Assembly (NCBI GenBank): GCA_008360955.1
Contig: LUCM01002377.1
Location: forward strand, 5,512 to 69,511
Reading direction: 5' to 3'
Length of the DNA stretch: 64,000 nt
Source: Fasciolopsis buskii
Lineage: Eukaryota > Platyhelminthes > Trematoda > Plagiorchiida > Fasciolidae
Within the stretch, counting starts at the first letter, position 1; each line of letters opens with the position of its first letter. The notes beneath the pieces were generated by a model. It saw only the letters and a list, made by a program, of their open reading frames with translations, searched no databases and was not told where the DNA came from. Positions 38,017-51,500 of the stretch are shown here, one piece after another. The translations under genes were made by a program, and so were the position numbers.

Positions 38017-41000
38017 TTAGAGTGCTGCGTGGTGTTCCTGGTGACGGATATGCACCAATGATGAGCTCAAATGAGAGCGAAACTTGAGTGTGATGTCCCC
38101 CGAGTGCTAAGATGACCAGATGCTCTGTGGTTTGCGCCTTGAGAATGAAGGTCGCGGGGCAGTTAATCAAGCAAAAATATCATCATTCCTACATACTGCT
38201 AATAAGCATATATATATACTTATTTGCACTTGTATTCTCATTTGCTTCAAATAACCTCACTAATTCATCGCTTTTGATAGCGCGACTTCTGTAGAGAAAA
38301 ATTTGACTCAGGAATCGCAGTTGTGATCAATGTGACTAGTTTTACGAATATAATTTCCGAAAGATTTCCAATTCCATTCACATTTGATACTACGCAGCAA
38401 ACAGACACACTGGTCTACTTCAAATCAGTCAGCACAGGTATCGGCAAATGAATAACTTTTTAATGGCAGGGCATTCACTTCATATCCCTTCTACTTTCCC
38501 AAGAATTAACTACACACTGGTAGTTGCGTTTGATAGCCAGGAAAAAAATCTGCTTCTCCTAGTAATAGTAAATCAAATGCCAACTAGATAAGCACGTTGG
38601 AGCATGAAAACGACGCGCAGTAAAATCCGAGGTTAACATTTGCCGGATTTGAGATAACACGTTGGAGGTACACTCACGTATGTACCAATTTAGCATTCAT
38701 CTTAAAAAGGCAGAGCAACACAGATTATCAAGCCCACAGTGGAGGGTTTTGTTTAGCAGTCGAAATTTTGTTGGCAGAGCTGGATAGGGGAACTACAAAT
38801 GTAGATGAATCCGGAATGTAGAAGGCCTTTTGTCGTAATTGCCGGGAGAATTCCCCCGAAGCACTTACGGGGACTTCACACTGATGAGTGGGCTCATTTT
38901 CAGCTATCCCAACACAACAAGGTACACGTGAAAATAGACAAATCAGGGATATATCCGTTGTGGCACGCACCTATCGGGAGACCCGGTGTAGAACGCCGGT
39001 CACAACAGTTCCTAAATTAACCGAATCCTCTTTTTACGCAATTACACATTCTTTGCTGCATAGTCATGGCTCTGAACCATTGAAATCAACATCTATCTTT
39101 ATTTTCCATGCAGGGGTGCGATCCGGTGAATTTTCGAAGTACGCCACACATCGGATTGATTCCTTTTGCCACTGGGCTATGTTCAAGGCTTATTATTCTG
39201 AAAGTGCATTCACATCCATGCCGGTGGTCATAGAAATTAGTTTTTTCAATTGCCAAGTTCGAGATCTGGTTTTTTAAAGTCATAAACCCGAGGTGAAAAT
39301 ACCTGGCCCTAGAGTAACGCTTGGAGCTATAGTTACTCAACTAACCTCTGCCGCATTTGCCTCACACTGATCTACCAATATATGATGCGAAATTACGCTC
39401 AACAGAAACTTTGTGTTTTAGTTTATAGGGCGTACTTAGCAAGCATGCAAGTTTGGCAGTTCGCAACTAGTGGTGGAAGGCAACTTTCAATTACTGGTGA
39501 GCAGAGTTTGCCAACGAGTCACTTCCACGTGGTACAGCAGTCAGCATCAGTAAAATCTCCACCTACAATGAAAGTTTTTCTATCTATCTTCTAACAGTGA
39601 CTGTTATCTGACAGCGTTCTCCCAATTATCATTCATCAGTCAATCCGTTTTCAATGTCACTATGATTTCTATTCACTGTTCTCATTCTTCCTCTCTGTTC
39701 ATTTCATGTCAATGGACAACTCGTGAACAACCAAGATCTTGTTGCAGATGATCACAAAGGGGTCGCGAACACAAAATGCCTTGACCGCGGATGTACCGTA
39801 CAACTTTCGCGGATTATACCTTGTTCTGGGCGCTCGATCCCTCTCCGAAGTGTGGGTCGAATCAGTGTCGATGACCGACGACTTGATAATTGCTTGTTAA
39901 CTGCTGACATCGAGTTTACCTGGTGCCCATTTCAGGTTGCTATCAGCTCTCCAAGACTACATATTCCAGCCTGTCCATTGCAAAATTTACCGATAAATCT
40001 CCCTTCAAAAATGTGAAGATTCACTTCCCAAATCAAGATCCGAAACTCTTCCTTATCGCCATACCTGCTGTACCAACTGAGCTAAAAGCTACTCTGCCAA
40101 TTGGCTTAAAAGTGCCGTGTGAATCAAGTGACTCGCGTATAAAATGCGCCAAAACAAGTTTGATTTTCGACTACTGGAAGTATGATTTTACGAAATAAAC
40201 CGGTATCTAGCTGCCATATAGTTGAGCCATTCTAGCCCTAGGTGATATATCAAGCGTTCTTCAAAGTGACCTTATAGCCGGGGTGTCATTTCGAATATAA
40301 GGCCAAAGTGTGGGTTATTTCCACGTATATCGATTCATTTCCCATAAGGTATTGACCCCAGTGTTCTACTGATATTTGTCTTCTCTCCCTTATATCACAC
40401 CTTTAAATTTTTTGGTTGTAATCCATACAGTCTTCAAAGATGTTAATTACCTAAAGTCCGTTGTTAACTCCTTCTATTACTGAACTGGCTAAGAGGCTGT
40501 AACAACTGGTAGTAAAAATGTTTTCATCTCTCATGATGGATTCATCTCGATTACTTCTGATGAAAATCGTCCAAAAATAACCGCAGATTTTTAATGGCAT
40601 AGATATTTGACCGGTTCAGGATTCGGCTTTGTTTAGAAGTGAGATACCTTGAATTCGGTGAGCATGTCTTTCATTTTGTTGATACATTTTTCTAATTCAT
40701 TTCTGGACCTTTCCAGAATTTGTTTATTTGAAGTTATAAATCCACATATTTGTTTGGTAATCGTCACAGTTTGTTGCGTTTGACGATCTGTTTACTGACT
40801 ACTTCATGCACGATTTATGGAGACATCACATGATTTATGTCTTTACCGATCAGTGGCGTTATATCTAATGGAATTCAACAGAACTCCAATTTGAAAGTGA
40901 TTCTGAATGACTAGGCTTCTGTTTAACTTGTCCAATTTCATTATCATCTAAGGCGTAAAGAGTACGGTGACAGTAAGATGCGATCGACAACAAACTGTTG

Positions 41001-44000
41001 CCGAGTTATTCAGGTCTCACCCTAATCTTTTCCGTTTGATTCCATTCATTCTAGGTGGACAGTTTTTCCATCTTCATAATTCTTCAGTTGATTAATCCCG
41101 AAAATTTTTAAATAGCCGGTTAATTGACTGTAGATAGCTGTTAGTCCCAAATCATTGATCAAGTCAATCTAGAAGATTGTCTATTCTAGTTTGAATGTTA
41201 ATCTGGTCCACTAATATCTTGCGTAATTCACGGGCAACTTCTTCATTGGTAACACCGTCTCGCTGTCAGCTGTCTACATGCTGATAATTGCGATGTGCTT
41301 AACCCCAACTGTGCTAATAAGTAAAAGACATTCGAATATCACTTTACAAATAACGAGAGTCTGCCGAAGGATAGAGGTTTCGTACAGGCCTTTGTCCAAA
41401 CTAAATGGACTTTTTCTACTATAATAAATGTAACTGTTTCTGCTCTCCATAAAACACGCTGACCCTTTGGGATAGTATCAGATCCTGTCTGTCATCTATG
41501 TGATCAACCTCAGTCTTGTGCGATCTATCGTCTCGATCATCTCAGTTTTTCAGGAACGTTCTGGGTATCCTTTCAGGCCTATTTAGCCCTATTCTGCAAA
41601 GTATCTTATTCATTGCAAAAGGGCACAGTCTCAGCTGGATTTTGGACTTCTAGGTTCACGTTCACACCTTGGCGGTTAGGAATGTTCAAATTTTCTGCCT
41701 AAACAACCCGTAGTTGCACGAGGATTTTCGTCATCGCCACCACGCGGGAATCATTGTTATATTCCTTTGTTACGGCCGACTTTCCTTTTGTTGTCTCTAT
41801 TGCTAACTCCTGTCTTCCTTTAGACTGGTCTATTGGTTGGTGTATTGGTTTTATCAGCTAGTTTTCACCTACTTCGGAGCTACCGAAATTTTCTAGTCAA
41901 AAAGCGGATTTTGTTTTATGGTAAATGCCTCGGTGCCATCATTTTCGCGGAAATTGTCGCGTACCCACGAGGGACTCAATCCCAACAATCAGTTCTTGCT
42001 TGACAGTCTGTCTGGTCAACAGTTGATGCAACTAGGTTTACTGATGGCAAGAAGTTTAACCCAAAAGGTAACTTGGTACAGAGGACGATTGGTGCAATCC
42101 GGGTTTGCACTAAAATTCAATTAATCATCCAACTACCCAAGTCCGAACTGAGAGGAAAAAGAAAACGGACAAGATGCCGGATTTGATTTGCTAGTAAAAC
42201 AGTCAACAAATACCATTATTCGAGAGCATTTGTGGAGCTAAGAACCTTAGACAGAATATCTCGCTCATCTTTGTCCTTCGCTGTCAGTCGGTGAACGATG
42301 AAGAAAGTCTAACATTACTAAGGGTGACCTTGTTGGAGTGCCTTTTTTGACCGTTTCGGTTAGGAAGTAAAACCTAATCAACCAACCGCCTTTTTGATAA
42401 AAAGCGCCTTCATTTTAAACACATTCTTTCTTTTTGTGGTTTTAACACTTGCCTTGAGAAAGACTACCCGCGGTAGTCGAAACGCTGGCGAAGTACATCT
42501 ACCAGCAACGCTGTTACCAAAATTATATCATTCACAATGAATAAAAAATTCTCGCTTGTTCTAAATACAACTAAAAAGTCCGGGAATTTCCCTTCCAACA
42601 CCTTACTCGTTTCAGCACACACTATTTCAAGCTCAATCAAGTTATACTTTTGTAGGTTAGCTTTTCGTATCGTAGTGAAAGAATATGCTTATCGAATCGA
42701 CAATATCTCACTAGAAGTCTACTGTGTCGGTTATTTAGACAACGACTCCTCGCTTCCACCTACCTATCCAATGGTGAAGAAGCACAGAAGCCTGATAGAA
42801 CAGAGAAACAAAGGGTACATCTTAAATTTCTATTCTACTTGGACGCAAACGGTTCGCAACTAAATCAAGGTAGGCGGCATCTACTGAAACTAAAATGAGT
42901 GCACGTAACCTCGGCATACTTCCATGCCGTGGGCCTGCCCAGTGTAGGGAAACTCCATGTTTTCTCTAACAACAAATGCCTACTGGTAATAATTTCAGTA
43001 GTATAAAGCTTAACTCTCAAAATCACAAATTGGAGCCAGATGAGTTCCATGAAGTCGAGCGTTGCACTTACATCGGAAATGTTGGGCTGTTTGCTTGACT
43101 CGATGGAATTGGTATGACGAACTGACCCGGTTGGATACCACCTGGAGTCCCGACTCCGCCAGGCATGACATAGGTGGCACCCGAGCCCGTTTGAGTCCGC
43201 ATATCTTGGTCGTGGTCTATCGGGGTTCCAGAAAGTACGAAAAATTCACATGACGACAGTGACTAACTGAGAAGATTCAGACAAGTAACCGATAATAATG
43301 TGCGCAAAATACTTTTGACAACGAATTCCTTCGCACTAAACTGAAAGTTTTCAGTTGCGATTTATTACTCGGAAGGCCAACGAAGTTAAAAGGAGGATGC
43401 ATCTCCAGCGCTTGCATTTTTTTCTCATGATCGGACTGATTTATTACTTCCTTTTTGACAGCGTATGGAATACAGATAAAGAAAAGCCGAATCTGTAAAA
43501 ACATTCCAGCGGACTATATTTGAGAAAAACGGAGAATGGGCAGACAGTATTTCTATTCTGAATTAGGATCCAGGTAATTAATAGTGTTGCTTGGACAAGG
43601 TGACAATCCAGGCCATCAAATTTTAATTCTAACCTGATTGAGGTCTTAGGGAATTGGGAATTAAGTGAGCTAACATTACACATAATGTACTGATCCTCAA
43701 GTGTAAGTGTCTCATGCTGATGCTGAACTGGAACAGAATGAATTGTTTAGGACAAAGGCTTTCGTAGACAGACATTCTGGAATCACATCGCTATCTCAAA
43801 CAGATAATGGTTTGCATACTAGTAAAGGTAGTTAATGCTAATTGAAAGAACGATTTATAGACCGGAGAAGCTCTTTAGAGGCATAAAACCTTTAGAAATA
43901 ACTGCAAAGGAACTAAGAGGTTTGGTGATATGACATTCAAGTAATTCGAAACATGGTGGACGTGCATTCGGAAGAACCCCGTAAGAAGTCATTGAATTGC

Positions 44001-47000
44001 CTGGAGGTGTTACATATTAGTAAGTTGGTGTTCAAGAAGATTGAAAACGCGGTAATGAACAAGCTTGTTTCCGAGGCTTCATTAATAGCTAAATATAGCA
44101 TGTTCCGTAGTTACTGAGCTCGGATGAACGAAAATAATAATAACGGTAGCCAGTAATTGGAAATCCGTATGATCTGTCCACATAGATACTGTGTATTCGT
44201 TGTGATGTTTTCTAGTGTGTTGACATGCGTTTTGTCGGTTTCACTGGGTCATTCTTTACGTACCCCTACCTCGCGCCGAGAAGTAGGTTAGATTGAGGTA
44301 TTTCGTTCCTTTCTGGCCAAATGAAATGGAATTATTCAGATAGATTGCAATCACTTCGGCTGCGAACAGGATCCGACCTTTAACATTCTTTACTATTCTC
44401 CCTCCGATGGTGCGGACGGGCCGGAAGTTTTCACTGACGCTGATTCAAAAATCCGACTCTTTCAGATCCCCAGCGATTTCCGTTTATCCATTCTTCATCA
44501 TTCCTCTGTTCAATCCTCTCATATAACTTCCCTTTATGCGTTCCGACAGCTCTTTTGCGGTTACATCTAGCTTGTCTCTAAGGTACATGTGATTTGATGC
44601 ACACTGAAATAACCCATCATCCTGAAGTTTCTATGTGCACTTCAGACAACACCCGGGATGCCAGGTATCGATTCGACCCGTGCAGCACGGGTTTAATTAG
44701 TTAATTAATTACTAGTTGTTTTTTGCTAGGCTAGAAATTGCATTGAAATCTCAATTAGAATTTTGTCCGATTCGTAGTGCCCCGGTATCATGCTTGAATT
44801 TGCACTGAGACGTTCAGCCGACGGTCCCGAGCAGCGCTCATAGATTTTTTCTGAGGTTTGACCGCACTGGTATCTGGAGGCTTTACATTTTTTCTTGCCC
44901 TGACGCCACTGGTTAAAGCAGAATAGCCGCAAATACTGAACACGTGTTTGCGTCTGGTGTCTACGCGCTACTTGCTATCATTACATCATTTTTTCTGGTG
45001 CACATTTCTACTGTTTCTGCTGTAAGAGATTTGTCAGAAATTGAACTCGGTTTATTACCTCACTTTTGTTTCTAGGTTTTTTATAAGCAATTGCTTTCAT
45101 TAAAACTTACCATTTTTCGGTTCAATTGGTCTAACAGACACTGAACGAGATGGTGGCCGCTTTGGTTCTTTCGGGGTTGGGGGTTTGGAATCGATCGCAG
45201 CCAGGGCATTCAGATCGATAACGTAGATTTCCGGTTCAGTCGACTTGGGGGAAAGAAAATTAAAAATGGATAAATCCTGAAGTAAATTAGGAGTAACAAC
45301 AAAAAAGTACCACAACTGTTGTTTATGTGGACCGACCACCTTGGCTACCCGGCTTTAGATTGTGATCATCCACGTTGCTTTATTGACACCGCTGGCCAGA
45401 TAAAATTATTCTGTCGTATATTCCCACATTAAATAGCAAGCCATGGTTGAATTTCATCAAATCTTACGGGCATCTGGAAGCGCATTAGTAATAATCACTA
45501 CACCCTTCAACGTTACTTATTACAAAATTTACTCTTTTACTGGTAAGACACCTCCATTACTTGTCTACCGCAACACTTTAATATTTGTGTGTGTCAATCC
45601 GTCAATCCGTTGTCTGTTACATTTCCAATTATTTGATTCCATTATACCAGTGATTTGACTTTTGGAAGGGTGCATTTAACTTAAAGTAGCCTCGTATCAC
45701 TGCAAAATGATTTAGATCTGATTGTCCGGCTTTGGAGACTTCTAGACAACTATACATAGTGTTCCTGTTTATTACTGCATACATATATGGAGGAAGTTCA
45801 TTTGCTTATTGCTTACAAAATAATATGCACTACCTTCTCAATATATCAATGACTTAAAATCCCAATTCCCAAAATACTTCATGGCCTATGCACTTCCAGT
45901 GAATGTTTACAGAGTCAGAAAACTGCGTTTTCCGTCTTTGGGAGACTACGTATAGTTACCATAGAATACAGGTGCGTCTCGTTATTTTGCTTACTTTTGG
46001 CTCACCTCACTATCCCCTAACTTTACTGTCATATTTTCAAGTATTCAAACGAAAATTTCAGCTAGCTCTATCGATTCACAAAGCGCTTTTTCTCGGTTCG
46101 ATTGTACACCTAATATTACTCTCTTTGCGCATTTTAAGCTGTAATCTTCCTAATCCATCTACTGCAATTGCATCATCACATTCGTCGCACCTGCTTGCTA
46201 GCTCTATCACAGTCGTTAGGGGACTGCCTGAATTTTTTGCTTCAGTTAGTCTTCCACGTGCATTCCGGGGATGTTCGAAGAGTGCTTACCCTATATTCAC
46301 TCAGTATTTTTGCATGCAGCCCCGGAACACAAGAAATAACCAATGATCTCATTTATGGACGCCTTGTTCCTATTTTCTTCCACTTGATGAGCCCCCGATT
46401 TCCAAACGAATCGAACCAGAGTCACGGAACATCATTTTCAGTTAGTTAAATGATGAACTTCGAAAAAAAGACAGCCTTGAACTCCGGAAACACGAGACAC
46501 CAGTTTATTTGTCGTTAGAGCGTATAACTAGTGTGCATCCACCATCAAATACGATTTGGAATCCTGGCCTTTCGCATGGGTGGCGTGCGCGAGCACTCCC
46601 TCAGACTAATATGAATTGTTGGGTCAAGTTTCTTCAGGTGTCGCCCTCAGTGACAGCCAACAGTCCGGCAGCTTCGAATGAGTGAAAATCGAGTCTGGTA
46701 CTTCCGGAGTATAAGGCTGACCGGATGACCTGGGCTTTGTGCATAAAAGAAGTAACCCGAAGAACAGGCTGTCAAGTATAAGAAACACCAATCCCACATA
46801 CTACTACCATATATATATATAAATATGCAACAAGCGTCATATGTGCAATTTCGTCTCCGGTATGCGGCAGACCAGGGAAGTAAACATTTAGTATTTTATT
46901 CCTCTTATTCACTATGCACTGACAAGTCTTTGCAATAATAAGCCGCATGCTTTGGAGTTCTCTAGTGAGCAAATATGCCAGAAATTTAATAAATATCCCA

Positions 47001-48536
47001 TTTCATCCACCATATGTGTGTCGTAGCCATGACGTATCACGGGGCCCTTAGGAAAAAGACTAATTTACAATAATCTGGCCCCCATTTCGGTAAGAATCTA
47101 GTATCAATAAACAGTGGTAGTCAGTGAGTCCCCATTGCCATTCAGTATTTTTTGGTCTTTTCAATATGGCATTCATTACCTGCCTTTACTTCAAACTTCA
47201 AGAAGCTTTAGAATTTCCAGCTCAATATCCACTGGTTAGGAAACCTGTAATTATCTCTTCAAGATACGAAACACATTTTGGAAAGAATTAAGATTCTATC
47301 CAGGTTATGGTTTTATATAAAGCATATTCTCTACCCAAGTGCGGTTTTACCCGATCTGAGTCAAAATGAATGAAAACTACTCTATTCCGGTTGACTTGTT
47401 TAATAAATTTTGATGGAATGAAACAATAGACCTCATTTAAAGAAACTGCCGTCTTCCATAATGGAGTTTTTCAGAATGAGAGGTATATCCTCGTTACCAT
47501 AAATAAAATTTCCCCTTATCCTTGGTGAATTCTCCTTTGGTGAAGATTTTCCGGTTTTATTTATNNNNNNNNNNNNNNNNNNNNNNNNNNNNNNNNNNNN
47601 NNNNNNNNNNNNNNNNNNNNNNNNNNNNNNNNNNNNNNNNNNNNNNNNNNNNNNNNNNNNNNNNNNNNNNNNNNNNNNNNNNNNNNNNNNNNNNNNNNNN
47701 NNNNNNNNNNNNNNNNNNNNNNNNNNNNNNNNNNNNNNNNNNNNNNNNNNNNNNNNNNNNNNNNNNNNNNNNNNNNNNNNNNNNNNNNNNNNNNNNNNNN
47801 NNNNNNNNNNNNNNNNNNNNNNNNNNNNNNNNGGTCACTCTCAAATATGACTGATTTTGTCCACTAAAATTATCTTGCCAGTTTATTTGTTTGTTGTGCT
47901 GGTGGCCTTATTCAGTTTCAAATGCTGGAAAAGCTTAGATAGAAAATTTTAAATCAACCGATGCTTTGAAATGAGCTCCCTATTCGGTGCATTGAAATGC
48001 CAAAAGATTTTGCTGTTTCTGGCTTTCTACTTAACTGTCAAGGTAACAATTTGTGGTAATAACGCACAGCGCCCAAATGACCTTGACGCAAGGTCAACTT
48101 TGATGTAAACCAAGAGCCTCTGTACACGAAATATTTTCTGTTCTTGTTCAACTGTCATTATAAGACCTTGGGTATGGCAAAATACTCCTATTAATAAATA
48201 GTCTTCAGTCTATGAATACGTGCTTACTAGTGGGCGGAATGCTCGAAAAAAGTGCGTTTTTGGCCAAGTGCTTTTGTTATCAGTTATAAGATTAAACTAG
48301 GGTAAATCCTAAGAGCATTCCGAAAACGTGTATGCTCCAGAGGGCTTTCATTAGCATGTTCAAACGCATTTGCCCAGACACCCAAGAACGTGTGTTTGGC
48401 TGGCCTTGTTACAGTCTACAAACATATCGATAAAGGAAACATGTAAATAAATTCATGGTGTTTACTGGTATTTCTTTACGCCTAGCCTTAAGGATATTAC
48501 CACTGGAAGTTTTAAACTGTATCAAAGTCGGCGGCA

Positions 48537-48571
<35 letters not shown>

Positions 48572-51500
48572 CTGGTGGATATAAGCAGGTAAAATGTTAC
48601 TTCATTTCTCACAGCCCTAACCCATCAAATCCGAACACAGTTGCAAGGTGTGCTGTGAATTAAGGTCCATGTTGTCTACTCATGCCAGTGCTAAAAGAAG
48701 TGTGAAAACTCAATCCATTTTCGTTCCCCTAGACATTTCTTTTCCTTGTCTTCTGACTGTAAAATAATTCTTGCGAAGAGCATCGAAACAATATCGTTTA
48801 CTTTCATTTTTGCACAAGGTGATCGGTCTTCACCTAACAAAAAACCTTCTAGTCAGCCAACAAATCAGCCGGATCAACGCGAGCTCTCGAAAATAAGTCT
48901 GAGGAACGATGTTAAGGTTACCTTACTTAGATCATCGGGCACCGGAATGACTAAGGTCTGAGGTGGATCTTGTCAATCTAGTGTAGGTTGATCTGTGAAG
49001 GGAAGGGAACCGACGCGATTTTCTGATAGAAGACAAAACGCACATAGGAGATTTATATTCTTTCTTTTCGTTTGGTAGTATTTGTGATCAACGTGGATGG
49101 TCTAACGGTCTTTTACCATTAGTGACAGTGAAGTTACTATGGCTTTAATAAGAAAAAACTGAAAAATTCCCGCAATACCAGGTCGGTTACCAGACAGACC
49201 CTCAGAAGCTGACGAAAAAACATCCGCGATAAGTACCTGACCGTTTTCGTGGCAAAATATTTCAGTTTACTTCACTTTCCACAATTGCCTGTGGTCTATG
49301 CAAGCTTCAGTCAAACCAGACAGGTTTACGGAGTCCTCACTAGGTATGCACAAAACCACGGCATATCATGTGAGCGAAGTGACTGAGGACAGGATAAACT
49401 AGTAACAGAGCCGATCGACCTTGGCGGTAGCTAGTGGGATATAGTTTTACCTCAACACTTTATATTCGGTCAACTATCATCAGTACTGCTACAACCGTAG
49501 CGCGATGTTCGCATCCCCAGTTATAGAGTCTGATCCCTTGGCAAAAAAGCACCACTTAGGAATTTGTATTTGGGTCCCTTATGTTATCCTGTTCGTGCTC
49601 AGCAAGCACGCGAACGTTCCGATTATTTTATCCGGTACATTTGAATAATACTCACAAAACTGACAACACTCCTAGTCCTGAAGAGATTCTCGGAAATGAA
49701 ACAATATTATGTGAATACTAAATCGCATACCCAAAGAATTTTCAAAGGTTATCGAGTAAACCAGACAGGCAGTCATAGTGGTAAAATTGCCACTTGGATT
49801 TGAACATCACCACTACAAACAATAAGCTGGAAAAATGTGCAATATTTTCAAGCGATGGGCGAGGGAAGATCATGCTGGCTTGAAGAAGTTGCCGTGCGCA
49901 TCAACAATCGCTTTGGTTATCGATTTAACTCTATTCCCAGGGCTCGAAAATGTGCTCCTTAATGCAAGCTACTTTTGATGATTAACTTATTACATCCGAA
50001 ATGATGAAGTAGAAAATGCTATGCACGTTTTATTCAAGTACAATGAGTAATACACTCTTCACTTTGAAATTCTTTCAAGCCAGCTGAAATTTGCCGGATC
50101 CCAATTCCTTCTATTCTCGCATGCATAAACAGGTAATGTTCACTAGGAAGATCTTCTCGCTGGATTGAAGAAAAGAATTTAGGACGCTTTCTTTTGGACA
50201 CGCTTTGTGCAAAATTCCCCCCTCTTAATGGTGACCTGGACCTCCCGTGTGTATGAATTGAATTTGCAGAAGTTCAGTAGTCAATTATTCAATGAGTGAC
50301 TAACACATCTTCAGTAAATAGCATTGGGCAAAATACAGAGAGCAAAACTCTTGCTAGTGACTACCCAAATCACAAATCAGCTTATTATCTACTGAGAAAA
50401 TGACTTTCTCCTAAGTCCTTGTTTTATTATTATGAGAATAAAGATCAGAGAATTTCATCCGAATAGTTTCAGTACTTGAGTTTACTCTGACGCCTGTGAT
50501 TTTCTTTTCGGCATTGAGTGCATCATATTGGTGGCGGTTTATCACGACCACGAAGAGATTCCCAATGGCCTTGCAAAGACCGTGGTCACTACCACTACAG
50601 TTTTGGAAAAAACAACTACCGAGTGTGACGAATGGTTGGCTTTCTCGATCAAAACTCGATGCAGTTCTTAGAATCTCGCTGAATAGGATAGTGTAATGGG
50701 TAACATTGCATATTCTGTTCATTGTAACTTGAAAACTTGGTTCACACAAACCTAACTGGCGACAGTCTTTTCATGAGGTGACTTAAGTAGACGGAAATAA
50801 TCGGTAAATTCCCTCGATTCCTCAGTGATGCGATAAAATCACCTATCCAGAGAGTTGCACCGCCAACCGCAAACGATTTGGAAATACATACGGAGTATGG
50901 TATTTGATTCTTCCACTTCACAAATGAAAAAGTTCTATACGCCTGAGACTCCTCCACTCAATAACAAGCCCATTTATGCCTTTTTATTCTCGTTTGTTTT
51001 TACAAGTGCAGAAGATTATCAGGTCACATAATGTAACGCGGTCAGCAAATGTGTGCTCTCATGAAATAATTTACGACGCGAAATCATCGCTCAACTCCCC
51101 ATTAAGAAAACATGGAAGCACTGTACAGCTGTTTCATCCTTGTTAGGAATCATCAGCAGTGCATATCCAATGCGCCCGAACTGGGACATAAAGCCTAATA
51201 AGGATGAAACGACTTCCATGGTTTCTTAATGGTGAGTTTAACGATGATATCACGTCGTAAATTATTTCATGAAAACATTCAATCTCCTACTGCTAACACA
51301 TACTAAATATGCTCTTCGGAAAACGACATAGGCTTATGCTAACGGGGTAAGTGACCGACAATGAACAGTGACACTGCCCAAGAACGAGGTCGATTTTCTC
51401 TAAGCTACCTTCATCAGCCTTAGAACTCTACGTGCGTTTGTAAACTGCAAAGCATTAAATTAGGTCACCACATATGGCACCGTTACATTTACTCCAAATA

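Noticed and set aside
44640..44700. B-box-like GGGTCGAATCG on the minus strand
   Set aside because: No matching A box or flanking repeat, so too little to call a SINE.
45903..46346. 147-codon plus-strand frame
   Set aside because: Background-like composition (L/S/F/H-rich); no acceptor, donor or family motif.
47522..47854. Frames across the run of N
   Set aside because: Translation of unknown bases.
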